A stretch of DNA of 15,987 nt from JAYGED01 sp046582565 (GTDB taxonomy: Bacteria; Pseudomonadota; Alphaproteobacteria; JAAXGF01). Position 1 is the stretch's first letter; each line of letters begins with the position of its first letter. The notes under the pieces are model-generated. The model did no database searches and was not told the DNA's origin. It saw only the letters and a list, made by a program, of their open reading frames with translations. This document shows, piece by piece, positions 7,755 to 15,987 of the stretch. The stretch lies in assembly GCA_046582565.1 (NCBI GenBank), contig JAYGED010000272.1, forward strand, positions 1 to 15,987, in the 5' to 3' direction. A program made the translations under genes and the position numbers.

Positions 7755-8039
7755 CTAATCTGTGCTGTTGAGCCGTCCTCGAAGCTCCTTGCCGGTCTTG
7801 AAGTACGGCAGGTACTTGGCCACCACCTGAACCGATTCGCCGGTGCGCGGATTGCGCCCGATACGGCTCGCCCGCGACTTGATCGAGAAAGCGCCGAAAC
7901 CCCGTAATTCAACCCGCTCCCCCTTAGCCAGGGCGCCGGAGATTTCCTCAAACACCGTCGCCACGATACGTTCGATATCGCGGTGGAAAAGATGCGGATT
8001 GTTTTCCGCTAAACGCAGAATAAGTTGCGATCTGGTCAT
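7755..8039 (-). CDS. ihfB: Integration host factor beta subunit
   Basis: IHF-beta pairs with IHF-alpha to bind and sharply bend DNA at specific sites, assisting transcription, replication and recombination. The 94-residue length is typical. The MTRSQLILRLAE start, the VELRGFGAFSIKSR strand and the RNPRTGESV beta-arm with its intercalating proline are all diagnostic; the beta subunit is favoured over alpha or HU by its rpsA-linked position and the GFGAFSIKSRASR stretch. AAGGGA precedes the ATG. It lies downstream of sppA after a 113-base gap that contains a stem-loop. Confidence 0.96.
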   Translation of the reverse strand: MTRSQLILRLAENNPHLFHRDIERIVATVFEEISGALAKGERVELRGFGAFSIKSRASRIGRNPRTGESVQVVAKYLPYFKTGKELRGRLNSTD

Positions 8040-8109
8040 GGCATTCCCTTAAATGACAACCCCTGAAGAACAAAGCCCGTGACTCGATCTGCTCACGAAG
8101 CAGATTATC

Positions 8110-8150
8110 TATGCGGAAGCTCGATTCATCGATTTTTCTTCCGCCGCATA
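8110..8150 (-). other. Stem-loop between sppA and ihfB
   Basis: Two bases after the sppA stop, TATGCGGCGGAAG pairs with CTTCCGCATA: a 10-bp stem with a 3-base bulge. The loop of about 18 bases contains its own TCGAT-GA-ATCGA hairpin. No U-tract follows. It may act as a 3' stabiliser or processing signal for the rpsA-sppA message, or a partial attenuator before ihfB. The structure is seen in sequence; the role is inferred. Confidence 0.45.
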
Positions 8151-8152
8151 AG

Positions 8153-9064
8153 CTACCAGCCTCCAGGGTGCCAGAGTGATACCAGCCCGTCAAGGGTAAG
8201 TCGTTCTGGAAGCAACATATTTTGTGAAAGGATCCGGGCGTTGGTGAACCAGTCCTCGGCCGGATAATCGATGATCACGTCGAGGATTGGCAGATCCTTG
8301 GATATATCGTGCTTCGACGCCAGCCAGTCGCGGGCCTCGCTCTCACCGCCGATGGCGTCGACCAGCCCGTTGGCGACCGCCTGACGACCGGTAAACACCC
8401 GGCCATCGGCCAGGGCGCGAACGCGGGATATCTCAAAACCGCGCTGCTCGGCAACCATTTCAATGAACAATCCGTGCATATCATCGATGATCGCCTGGCT
8501 GGCCGCCCGGGCTTCATCGGTCATCGGCTCTAGCGGCGATGGTGTCGCTTTCAACGGCGAGCTCTTGATGGCCTCGGCCGATATACCGAGATTGTCGAGC
8601 AGCCTGGTGATGTCGGTGGTTTGCATGATCACGCCGATAGAGCCGGTTATGGTGCCCTGGTGAGCGAAGATCCGGTCACTGGCGACCGCCGCCATATAGC
8701 CCGCCGAAGCGGCGACGGTTCCCATCACGGTGACCACGGGTTTTATGGCGGACACTTTGCGCAGCACATCGTAGAGCTGCTCGCCGCCGACGAAGGTGCC
8801 CCCAGGGCTGTCGATGTGGACGATCAACGCCTTGGCCCGGGAATCCTCGGCGATCTCCTCAAGCGCCGCCAAAACATCGGCGTCGTCGAGAATAATGCCG
8901 TCGATGTCGTAGCGCGCCACGTGATCTCTATTCAGAACGCCGCTGTATCGGGCGTAACCGACCAGCACCACGGCGACAAGTGCGACGATGGCAACGACCC
9001 GCCACAGGGCAAGCCTGCGCTTGAGCCTGCGGCGGTCGAGCAGAATATCGGGGTCAAGAGTCAT
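8153..9064 (-). CDS. sppA: Signal peptide peptidase SppA, short (36K) type
   Basis: This membrane-anchored serine protease degrades cleaved signal peptides. It has 303 residues. A basic N-terminus (RRRLKRRLALWR) is followed by one transmembrane helix at about 22-38; the rest is periplasmic. The catalytic dyad is visible: Ser120 in TVAASAGYMAA and Lys172 in SSPLKATPSP. The crotonase-like IDSPGG segment (85-89) and the GSIGVIMQ strand are present. The length matches the single-domain form, not the 67K enteric form. GGGTGA precedes the ATG, 50 bases after rpsA. This gene between rpsA and ihfB is a common alphaproteobacterial arrangement. Confidence 0.95.
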   Translation of the reverse strand: MTLDPDILLDRRRLKRRLALWRVVAIVALVAVVLVGYARYSGVLNRDHVARYDIDGIILDDADVLAALEEIAEDSRAKALIVHIDSPGGTFVGGEQLYDVLRKVSAIKPVVTVMGTVAASAGYMAAVASDRIFAHQGTITGSIGVIMQTTDITRLLDNLGISAEAIKSSPLKATPSPLEPMTDEARAASQAIIDDMHGLFIEMVAEQRGFEISRVRALADGRVFTGRQAVANGLVDAIGGESEARDWLASKHDISKDLPILDVIIDYPAEDWFTNARILSQNMLLPERLTLDGLVSLWHPGGW

Positions 9065-9114
9065 TTCACCCCCGGCGTTTCATGGCGCCGGACAGACCGC
9101 TTGACTGCGGTTTG

Positions 9115-11058
<1,944 letters not shown>

Positions 11059-11078
11059 TCTTTATCCAATTTCCGCTT

Positions 11079-11158
11079 GGTCCCGGGGGACCGGTTTCAG
11101 GCGGTCTTGATTGACCGTGTCCTGAGGCGCTGGCTGAACCCGGAGATTGTCTCACGGG
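11079..11158 (-). promoter_or_regulatory. Structured rpsA leader: three candidate hairpins
   Basis: Three consecutive hairpins can be drawn just upstream of rpsA. The first is GGTCCC/GGGACC around two bases (11079-11092). The second is CGGTC/GACCG around six (11102-11117). The third is CCCG-GAGA with TCTC-a-CGGG around TTG (11139-11158). In gammaproteobacteria the rpsA leader folds into successive hairpins that S1 recognises for autoregulation; equivalence here is inference. The first loop is too short as written, so its inner pairs would open. Confidence 0.4.
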
Positions 11159-11205
11159 GACATCATTTGACGTCTTTTCGCCTGCGTAAAAGCAAGAGCG
11201 CGACT

Positions 11206-11269
11206 CTAGAGCAATATCCGATCAGATTGAACCAGCAAAGTTCAATATGACCGGGTAAAATTGCTCTAG
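11206..11269. repeat. Palindromic intergenic element, copy A
   Basis: The 64-bp element has perfect 10-bp ends CTAGAGCAAT and ATTGCTCTAG. An inner perfect inverted repeat, ATTGAAC/GTTCAAT around seven bases, lies at 11225-11245, and a degenerate CGATCAG/ATGACCG pair lies between the two. As RNA or single-stranded DNA it would form one long hairpin. Its plus strand aligns with the minus strand of copy B. Similar palindromes with TAGAGCA ends are dispersed in alphaproteobacterial genomes (general knowledge). Confidence 0.8.
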
Positions 11270-11280
11270 TTTTTAAAAAG

Positions 11281-11346
11281 ATAGAGCATCTTTATCCGTC
11301 AATTGGGTCGCTGAAAGAGACTCAACTTGATCGGATGATGCTCTAT
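11281..11346. repeat. Palindromic intergenic element, copy B
   Basis: The 66-bp element has perfect 10-bp ends ATAGAGCATC and GATGCTCTAT and an imperfect inner pair (ATCCGTCAATTGGGTC against GACTCAACTTGATCGGAT). Read on the minus strand it shares TAGAGCA-N2-ATCCGATCA-N2-TTGA with the plus strand of copy A. The two are therefore diverged copies in opposite orientation, 11 bases apart, joined across the self-complementary TTTTTAAAAA (11270-11279). Confidence 0.78.
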
Positions 11347-11382
11347 ACAGAGGACGCGGCCATCCTGCAACCGATTATAGTG

Positions 11383-12015
11383 TTATCGGTCCGCGCCTAT
11401 CGCTGCCAGGGCGGCGTTGAAAGCGCCCTCAGCATCAAGCTCCGAGGTGTCGAGCTCATGGGCATCGTCGGCGGCGAGCAGCGGCGCTATGCCCCGCTCC
11501 TGGTCACGGGCGTCGCGCGCCGCCATTTCATCGCGCACCGCCGCTCTATCGACAGGCTTGCCGCGCGCCGCCAGCTCCGCGCATCGTCTGGTCACACGCT
11601 CCTCCAAGCTGGCGGTGACGAACAGCTTATGGGTAGCCCCGGGGAAGACGACGCTGCCAATGTCGCGGCCGTCGATCACCGCGCCGGGCGGATCGGCGGC
11701 GTATGCCCGCTGATAGGCCAGCAGGACCTCGCGAACTGCCGCGATGGGGGCCAGGACAGATGCCGCCTGACCGACCGCCTCCTCACGCAGGCCGGGGGCG
11801 TCGAGATCGTCTTCGGTCAGGGATTGCGCCGCGGCCACGGCTTTTTTCGCATCGTCGGGCGCATCGCCGGCGCGCAAAAGCTGGGCGGCGACCGCGCGAT
11901 AGAGCCGGCCGCTATCGAGATAACGCAGTCCGAAGTGAGCGGCGAGGCGGCGCGCCAATGTACCCTTGCCGGCCGCCGCCGGACCATCGAGAGCAATGAC
12001 CGTGACGTCAGGCAA
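11383..12015 (-). CDS. cmk: Cytidylate kinase
   Basis: Cmk phosphorylates CMP and dCMP with ATP. The P-loop GPAAAGKGT is at residues 10-18, followed by the YLDSGRLYRA substrate region (equivalent of YLDTGAMYRA), the VIDGRDIGSVVFP strand and the LID-region RDARDQER near the C-terminus. The length is 211 residues from a TTG at 12015. The frame is open to an ATG at 12081, but that adds a basic leader encoded inside aroA. The TTG start gives MPDVTVIALDG, the expected N-terminus, and overlaps the aroA stop by 8 bases, which suggests coupling. A GAAGA ribosome site is weak. The TTG is inferred. Confidence 0.93.
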   Translation of the reverse strand: MPDVTVIALDGPAAAGKGTLARRLAAHFGLRYLDSGRLYRAVAAQLLRAGDAPDDAKKAVAAAQSLTEDDLDAPGLREEAVGQAASVLAPIAAVREVLLAYQRAYAADPPGAVIDGRDIGSVVFPGATHKLFVTASLEERVTRRCAELAARGKPVDRAAVRDEMAARDARDQERGIAPLLAADDAHELDTSELDAEGAFNAALAAIGADR

Positions 12016-13339
12016 TCTTCGCGCCCAGGCTGTTGAGCAGCGAGGCGAAGCCCGGAAAGCTGGTGTCCATGGTGGCGCCATCGTCGATGGTCACCGGCTT
12101 GGCCGACGCCGCACCGAAGACCAGGAAGGCCATGGCGATGCGGTGGTCAAGCCGGGTCGAGATGGCGCCGCCGCCGGGGGGCGGGCCGCCGCAGCCTTCG
12201 ACAATGAGATAATCTTCGCCGGCCTCAAGCTTGACGCCGCAGGCCGCCAGCCCCTCGGCCATGGCCGCCAGCCGGTCGCTTTCCTTTACCCTGAGCTCGC
12301 CCAAGCCGCGCATCACCGTTTCGCCCTCGGCGCAGGCCGCAACCACGGCCAGGATGGGGTATTCGTCGATCATGGTCGGCGCCCGGTCACGCGGCACTTC
12401 GATGCCCTTCAGATGACCGGCGCGGACCACTATATCGGCGATCGGCTCGCCGCCTTGTTCGCGCTCGTCCTGAAACTCAATATCGGCGCCCATTTCCCTA
12501 AGACAGGTGTAAAACCCGGCGCGCAGGGGGTTCACGCCGACATTGCGTATGGTGAGCGTCGAGCCCGGAACAATCAGCGCCGCCGCGGTCAGGAATGCCG
12601 CCGAGGACGGATCGCCCGGCACCTCGACCTTCTGGCCCACGAGCTCGGGCTGTCCGGTCAGGGTTATCGCCATGCCATTCCCGGTCGGCTCGGCCCGCAC
12701 ATCGGCACCGAAATGACGCAGCATATGCTCGCTATGGTCACGGGTCGGCGCCGCCTCGATGACCGTGGTCTCGCCCGGCGCATTCAACCCGGCGAGCAGG
12801 ACCGCCGACTTGACCTGGGCCGACGGTATCGGCGATTCATAAACCATGGGCAGTGGATTGGCCGCGCCGACCACGCTCAACGGCAGACGGCAACCGTCGC
12901 GCGCGATGATGCGCGCCCCCATGCGGCTCAACGGCTCGGCGATACGCCCCATGGGCCGGCCGTTGAGACTTTCATCGCCGGAAAACTGACAGGTTATGGG
13001 ATGGGTCGCGACCATGCCCATGAGCAGCCGCACCCCGGTTCCCGCATTGCCCATATCAAGGGTCGTCGCCGGTTCCGCCAGACCCCCGACGCCGACGCCC
13101 TGGACCCGCCACAGAGCGCCACGCCCCTGGCAGTCATCGACGCGCTCTACCTGGGCGCCAAGGGCGCATACCGCCCGCACCGTACAAAGCACGTCATCGC
13201 CCTCGAGCAAGCCATGGATTTCGCTTTGCCCGACAGCAAGTGCTCCAAGCATGAGTGCGCGATGAGACATGGATTTGTCGCCGGGAACCCGCGCTTCGCC
13301 GGAAAGTGGGCCGGCCCGGTAAGATGTCAGAACTGTCAT
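12008..13339 (-). CDS. aroA: 3-phosphoshikimate 1-carboxyvinyltransferase (EPSP synthase), class II-like
   Basis: AroA transfers enolpyruvyl from PEP to shikimate 3-phosphate, the sixth shikimate step. With the ATG at 13339 the protein has 443 residues. PGDKSMSHR (19-27), GNAGTG (97-102), RPMGR, RDHSEHML, APTMIDEYPILAV and RVKESDRL are present, and the overall pattern follows the class II group that includes the Agrobacterium CP4 enzyme. Unlike CP4, which has alanine at position 100, this protein has Gly100 in GNAGTG. A longer frame to 13408 exists but adds a poorly conserved leader that runs through the promoter region. It heads the aroA-cmk-rpsA run. Confidence 0.96.
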   Translation of the reverse strand: MTVLTSYRAGPLSGEARVPGDKSMSHRALMLGALAVGQSEIHGLLEGDDVLCTVRAVCALGAQVERVDDCQGRGALWRVQGVGVGGLAEPATTLDMGNAGTGVRLLMGMVATHPITCQFSGDESLNGRPMGRIAEPLSRMGARIIARDGCRLPLSVVGAANPLPMVYESPIPSAQVKSAVLLAGLNAPGETTVIEAAPTRDHSEHMLRHFGADVRAEPTGNGMAITLTGQPELVGQKVEVPGDPSSAAFLTAAALIVPGSTLTIRNVGVNPLRAGFYTCLREMGADIEFQDEREQGGEPIADIVVRAGHLKGIEVPRDRAPTMIDEYPILAVVAACAEGETVMRGLGELRVKESDRLAAMAEGLAACGVKLEAGEDYLIVEGCGGPPPGGGAISTRLDHRIAMAFLVFGAASAKPVTIDDGATMDTSFPGFASLLNSLGAKIA

Positions 13340-13414
13340 GGCGGTTTGCTTACCATATCTTTTGACCCGAGGAGTCATAACTTTAGGCAGGATCAAAACG
13401 CCCGACATACCGCG

Positions 13415-13449
13415 CTGTCAAAAAATTGTGTAAATTTTGCTTTTGACAG
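13415..13449. promoter_or_regulatory. Symmetric divergent promoter region between aroA and the zinc-ribbon gene
   Basis: CTGTCAAAA (13415-13423) and TTTTGACAG (13441-13449) are a perfect 9-bp inverted repeat around 17 A/T-rich bases. Each arm contains a consensus -35 box, TTGACA, pointing outward. Leftward, TTTGAT (13397-13392) matches 4 of 6 -10 bases at 18-bp spacing, ~50 bases before aroA. Rightward, TATTGG (13467-13472) is a weaker -10 at 18 bp. The arms could also be a regulator's operator; promoter function is inferred. Confidence 0.5.
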
Positions 13450-13544
13450 ATCGCGCCGGTCGTGGATATTGGAAAGAACATTTGGTCGCGGCTGACGCTG
13501 AGACCCGCTTTAAGAACGGGACGACAGAATGAAAAGGATGATCG

Positions 13545-13958
13545 GTGAACAATCCTAAATGGGGCACCAAGCGGCAATGTCTGGAATGCGGCGCACACTT
13601 TTACGATCTTAAACGATCCAAGATAGTCTGCCCCAAGTGCGACACACCCTTCAAACCGGAACCCCCGCCCAAGCCCAGACGCGCCATTGCAACCCCGGCG
13701 AAGGCGGCTCCCGCCCCGCCGCCGCCGCCGCCGCCGCAGGCCGAGAAAAAGGTCGAGGAGGTTAACGGGCCTGAGGAAAGCGCCGAGGATAAAGCGTTGA
13801 AGAAATTCAACGTCGAACTGCCCGCCGAGACCAGTCCCGATGCCGACGAAGACGAAGAAGAGGATGAAAACACCTTCGAAGATGCTTCGGAACTCGGCGA
13901 GGACAAAGACTATATGGCCGAAGTCATCGATGGCAGCCGCAAGGTCGACGAAAGCTGA
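13545..13958 (+). CDS. TIGR02300 / FYDLN-acid family zinc-ribbon protein, unknown function
   Basis: The 137-residue protein starts with GTG at 13545, preceded by AAAAGGA. Its N-terminus holds four cysteines (C12, C15, C29, C32) in a small zinc ribbon around the family motif FYDL (19-22; here FYDLK rather than FYDLN). A proline-rich stretch (PPPPPPP around 57-64) follows, then a strongly acidic tail (DADEDEEEDE). This composition is the hallmark of TIGR02300, known mainly from alphaproteobacteria and without an assigned function. It lies divergent to aroA, with tRNA-Ala downstream. No membrane segment is seen. Confidence 0.9.
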   Translation: MNNPKWGTKRQCLECGAHFYDLKRSKIVCPKCDTPFKPEPPPKPRRAIATPAKAAPAPPPPPPPQAEKKVEEVNGPEESAEDKALKKFNVELPAETSPDADEDEEEDENTFEDASELGEDKDYMAEVIDGSRKVDES

Positions 13959-14131
13959 GACCAGCCGGGACCCTAACCCTGCGGCTCTCAACAGCGCCGC
14001 CATAGACACTGCCGCTACAAAGGGTGCGATTTCCCCTTGCACTGCGCCAGTTCCACACCTAGTTTCCCCACCGGGGACCCAAGCTGGTTCCCCCCTTCAT
14101 GGCGGGCAGATAAGCTCGCGCATGACAATCC

Positions 14132-14207
<76 letters not shown>

Positions 14208-14219
14208 CTCACTTTCAAC

Positions 14220-14376
14220 ATTTTCCGGTCATTCCGTAGCACCGGATATAATGGCGTTAATTCAGCACCTTAGCGCGATATCACCGCCCCATCCCCGACG
14301 CGAGAGACGCTATTTAGCGCGAATTAGGGGCTTTTGGCCGACGCGTCTCCGCAGGCCGATTTTGCGGTCATTCCGT
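14220..14376. repeat. Imperfect 18-bp direct repeat between tRNA-Ala and recombinase
   Basis: ATTTTCCGGTCATTCCGT at 14220-14237 recurs as ATTTTGCGGTCATTCCGT at 14359-14376: one mismatch in 18. The first copy starts 13 bases after the tRNA and the second ends 12 bases before the recombinase stop. The interval also holds a 9-bp repeat TTAGCGCGA (14270-14278 and 14314-14322). The repeats could be attachment-site remnants or accessory recombinase sites. No coding gene is seen in 14208-14387. Confidence 0.5.
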
Positions 14377-14387
14377 TGGGGTGTTTT

Positions 14388-15096
14388 CTATCGAATTCCC
14401 AGAAACTGCCGCTGATCCTGCCAGGAAGCAGGCAGCTTCATGCGTTTGATGCGCGACAGAGTAAGGCCGGGTTCGGTGCGCCCGTCGATGATCGCGGTGA
14501 CGATATCCGGGGCCAAGAAGGCCAGCGGTAGGGTGCGGCTGATATGGCTGCGGTCAACATTATGGAGACCAGCCAGTTCGAGCACCGATGAAGCCTCGCC
14601 GGATTGAAGGTCGGCGAACCATTTTCGGGCCGTGGCGATGGCCTTGATCAGGTTTTCTTCTGGCTCAGCAGCCATGGGGCTGTCCCCACCAATGACCAGC
14701 TTAGCTTCGACCCCACGGCGCTTGAGCGCGATGGGCGCGTCGATGACAATTGCCTCCATCTCGATGGCGGGCATATTTAAGGCCTCGCCCAGGCGAAGAT
14801 GATCGAGAGTGATTCGAATCTCGGCTGGCGCTAGTTCGATGCGACTTACGAGATCACCGATGGATATTGGACCGCCCCCATCTTGCTTCTGTTCATCGAT
14901 AAACAAACACGCAGCTGCAACCAGCTTGTTTCGTTCCGCAATCTGAGCGTCCGGCGGCAGCAGGGCAGATTCCAATCTCTCGCGATTCTCCAGCCATCCG
15001 ATAACAATCCGAATAACAGCCTGATACAGCTCCTTAGCCGGAAGGCGCCAACCGGTAGGATCAAGATTGCCCGGCAACGCTATCAACCGGCTGGAG
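14388..15096 (-). pseudogene. Large serine recombinase, C-terminal fragment cut by IS6 element
   Basis: About 236 codons match the C-terminal half of alphaproteobacterial large serine (resolvase/invertase family) site-specific recombinases. Signs are PTGWRLPAKELYQAVIR, APIALKRRGVEAKLVI, a helix-turn-helix-like LELAGLHNVDRSHISRTL, then LAFLAPDIVTAIIDGR and the terminal LPASWQDQRQFLG. The N-terminal catalytic domain with the nucleophilic serine and the recombinase domain are absent. The frame stays open to 15167 only because it reads into the left end of the IS element; the first ~24 residues of that frame are IS-derived. The fragment should be non-functional for recombination. It is aimed with its 3' end at tRNA-Ala. 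Confidence 0.8.
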
Positions 15097-15900
15097 GGGT
15101 CTGTCAAATTAACTCGCAGGTGATCGCGTGTTTGCCTGATACGATCGGCGAATGCAGAACATTTCATATCGGCGTCACCGCTTCCATCCTGACATTATTC
15201 GACAAGCCGTTTGGCTCTATTTCCGTTTCACAATGAGTTATCGTGATGTTGAAGATCTTCTCGCGGAGAGAGGAATCGACGTCAGCTATGAAACGGTCCG
15301 TTTGTGGGTGTTGAAGTTCGGACAAGCCTATGCCCGCCGGATCCGTAAACGCCGTCCGACTGCCTTTGATCATTGGCACATCGACGAAGTTTTCGTGAAT
15401 ATCGGCGGCAAGCAGATGTACCTGTGGCGCGCCGTGGATGGTGAAGGCGAAGTTCTCGACGTCCTGGTTCAGAAGCGTCGAAACAAGCGGGCAGCATTGA
15501 AACTCATGCGAAAGCTTCTCAGGGGCCAGGGCAATAGGCCAATCAGGATCGTGACGGATAAATTGAAGTCTTACGGTGCTGCATTCCGAGATCTGCGTCT
15601 CAGCCACCTCCACGATTCCGGGCATCGATTGAACAATCGGGCTGAGAGTTCTCACGTACCGATACGACGACGGGAACGAAAAATGCAGCGTTTCAAATCA
15701 CAACGTTCAGCGCAAAGATTCCTCTCTATTCACGGTCCGATCTACAATCTATTTAACGTCCAACGCCACCTCATCTCCCGTCGCACACTCCGGATATTCC
15801 GCAACCAGGCAATGGCGGAATGGCAAGCCGTGACAACGGCAGTGTAATCGACTCTGGCGTTGAGTTTCGGCCGCCTAGCTCAAGTTAAGTTGACAGCCCC
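15097..15900 (+). mobile_element. IS6-family insertion sequence, 804 bp, apparently complete
   Basis: The ends are near-perfect inverted repeats. The left reads GGGTCTGTCAAATTAACTCG and the right, reversed, GGGGCTGTCAACTTAACTTG, with 17 of 20 identical when the Ts at position 4 are aligned with G. They enclose one transposase gene. No 8-bp target duplication is seen: GGCTGGAG is on the left and GATTTTTT on the right. IS6 elements move by replicative transposition, so a missing duplication suggests recombination or adjacent deletion after insertion. The boundary is uncertain by 1-2 bases because of the G-run. Confidence 0.85.
15152..15847 (+). CDS. IS6-family DDE transposase
   Basis: The 231-residue transposase has an N-terminal helix-turn-helix (MSYRDVEDLLAERGIDVSYETVRLWV, 28-53) and the IS6 catalytic core: D78 in HWHIDEVFV, D136 in VTDKLKSYG and E165 in NNRAESSH, followed by the basic RRRERKMQRFKS. 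KQMYLWRAVDGEGEVLDV is the typical beta-strand pair of the family. Length and all motifs look intact, so it is probably active. The ATG at 15152 is used; the ribosome site is poor, as in many IS genes. It lies antisense to and inside the disrupted recombinase. Confidence 0.95.
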   Translation: MQNISYRRHRFHPDIIRQAVWLYFRFTMSYRDVEDLLAERGIDVSYETVRLWVLKFGQAYARRIRKRRPTAFDHWHIDEVFVNIGGKQMYLWRAVDGEGEVLDVLVQKRRNKRAALKLMRKLLRGQGNRPIRIVTDKLKSYGAAFRDLRLSHLHDSGHRLNNRAESSHVPIRRRERKMQRFKSQRSAQRFLSIHGPIYNLFNVQRHLISRRTLRIFRNQAMAEWQAVTTAV

Positions 15901-15987
15901 GATTTTTTGCCCCAGGACGCTACGAAACGTGCTTTCGGCGCTCGAGCAATTTTGCTGTGACACTGACCGTTCAACTCTTGGCCCGAA

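Noticed and set aside
11966..13495. A 509-codon open frame on the plus strand opposite aroA
   Set aside because: It is a shadow of the EPSP synthase gene with Arg/His/Gly-rich composition and no recognisable domain.
13600..14100. CRISPR arrays, riboswitches or trp attenuators anywhere in the window
   Set aside because: No regularly spaced repeats, no leader peptide with tandem Trp codons upstream of trpF or pyrF, and no recognisable riboswitch core were seen; the region cited holds only proline and acidic codon runs.
15941..15987. A possible third copy of the TAGAGCA palindrome family (GAGCAATTTT near the right end)
   Set aside because: Only ten bases match well, the rest is diverged and the element would be cut by the window edge.

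Overview
The window looks like the chromosome of a GC-rich alphaproteobacterium, possibly near the Rhodospirillales. The clues are the minus-strand order aroA-cmk-rpsA-sppA-ihfB-lapA-pyrF-trpF-trpB-trpA-accD, a class II-like AroA, a divergent FYDLN/TIGR02300-type zinc-ribbon protein beside aroA, and the IS6-type transposase. The genus-level placement is inference; the class-level placement is fairly secure.

Layout. (1) Positions 1-1504, minus strand: a ParA/MinD-family ATPase with an unusual N-terminal region, running off the left edge. Upstream of it lies a gene for a 62-residue single-span membrane protein, preceded by an 18-bp palindrome of the CRP/FNR type. (2) 1735-2652, minus: a ten-helix EamA/DMT transporter. 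(3) 2885-13339, minus: a long run of housekeeping genes. AroA makes EPSP for aromatic amino acids; Cmk, S1, SppA, IHF-beta and LapA follow; then PyrF (UMP synthesis), TrpF, TrpB and TrpA (last steps of tryptophan synthesis) and AccD (fatty acid synthesis). Gene junctions are tight from pyrF to accD, with a 3-bp overlap at trpB/trpA and 3 bp between trpA and accD. The rpsA-cmk gap holds a structured rpsA leader and two related ~65-bp palindromic elements in opposite orientation. (4) 13415-13958, plus: a nearly symmetric divergent promoter and the small zinc-ribbon, acidic-tailed protein. (5) 14132-14207, plus: tRNA-Ala(GGC) with the G3:U70 identity pair. (6) 14208-15987: mobile-element debris. 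It consists of the C-terminal part of a large serine recombinase, cut by an 804-bp IS6-family insertion sequence, with an imperfect 18-bp direct repeat between tRNA and recombinase.

Most of the window is conserved core genome. The parts that merit attention are the left end (ParA-like ATPase, small membrane protein and CRP/FNR-type site), the histone-like tail of S1, the twin palindromes, and the tRNA-linked recombinase wreck. I did not see a clear, complete, novel multi-gene system; the left-end cluster is the best candidate, but it is cut by the window edge.
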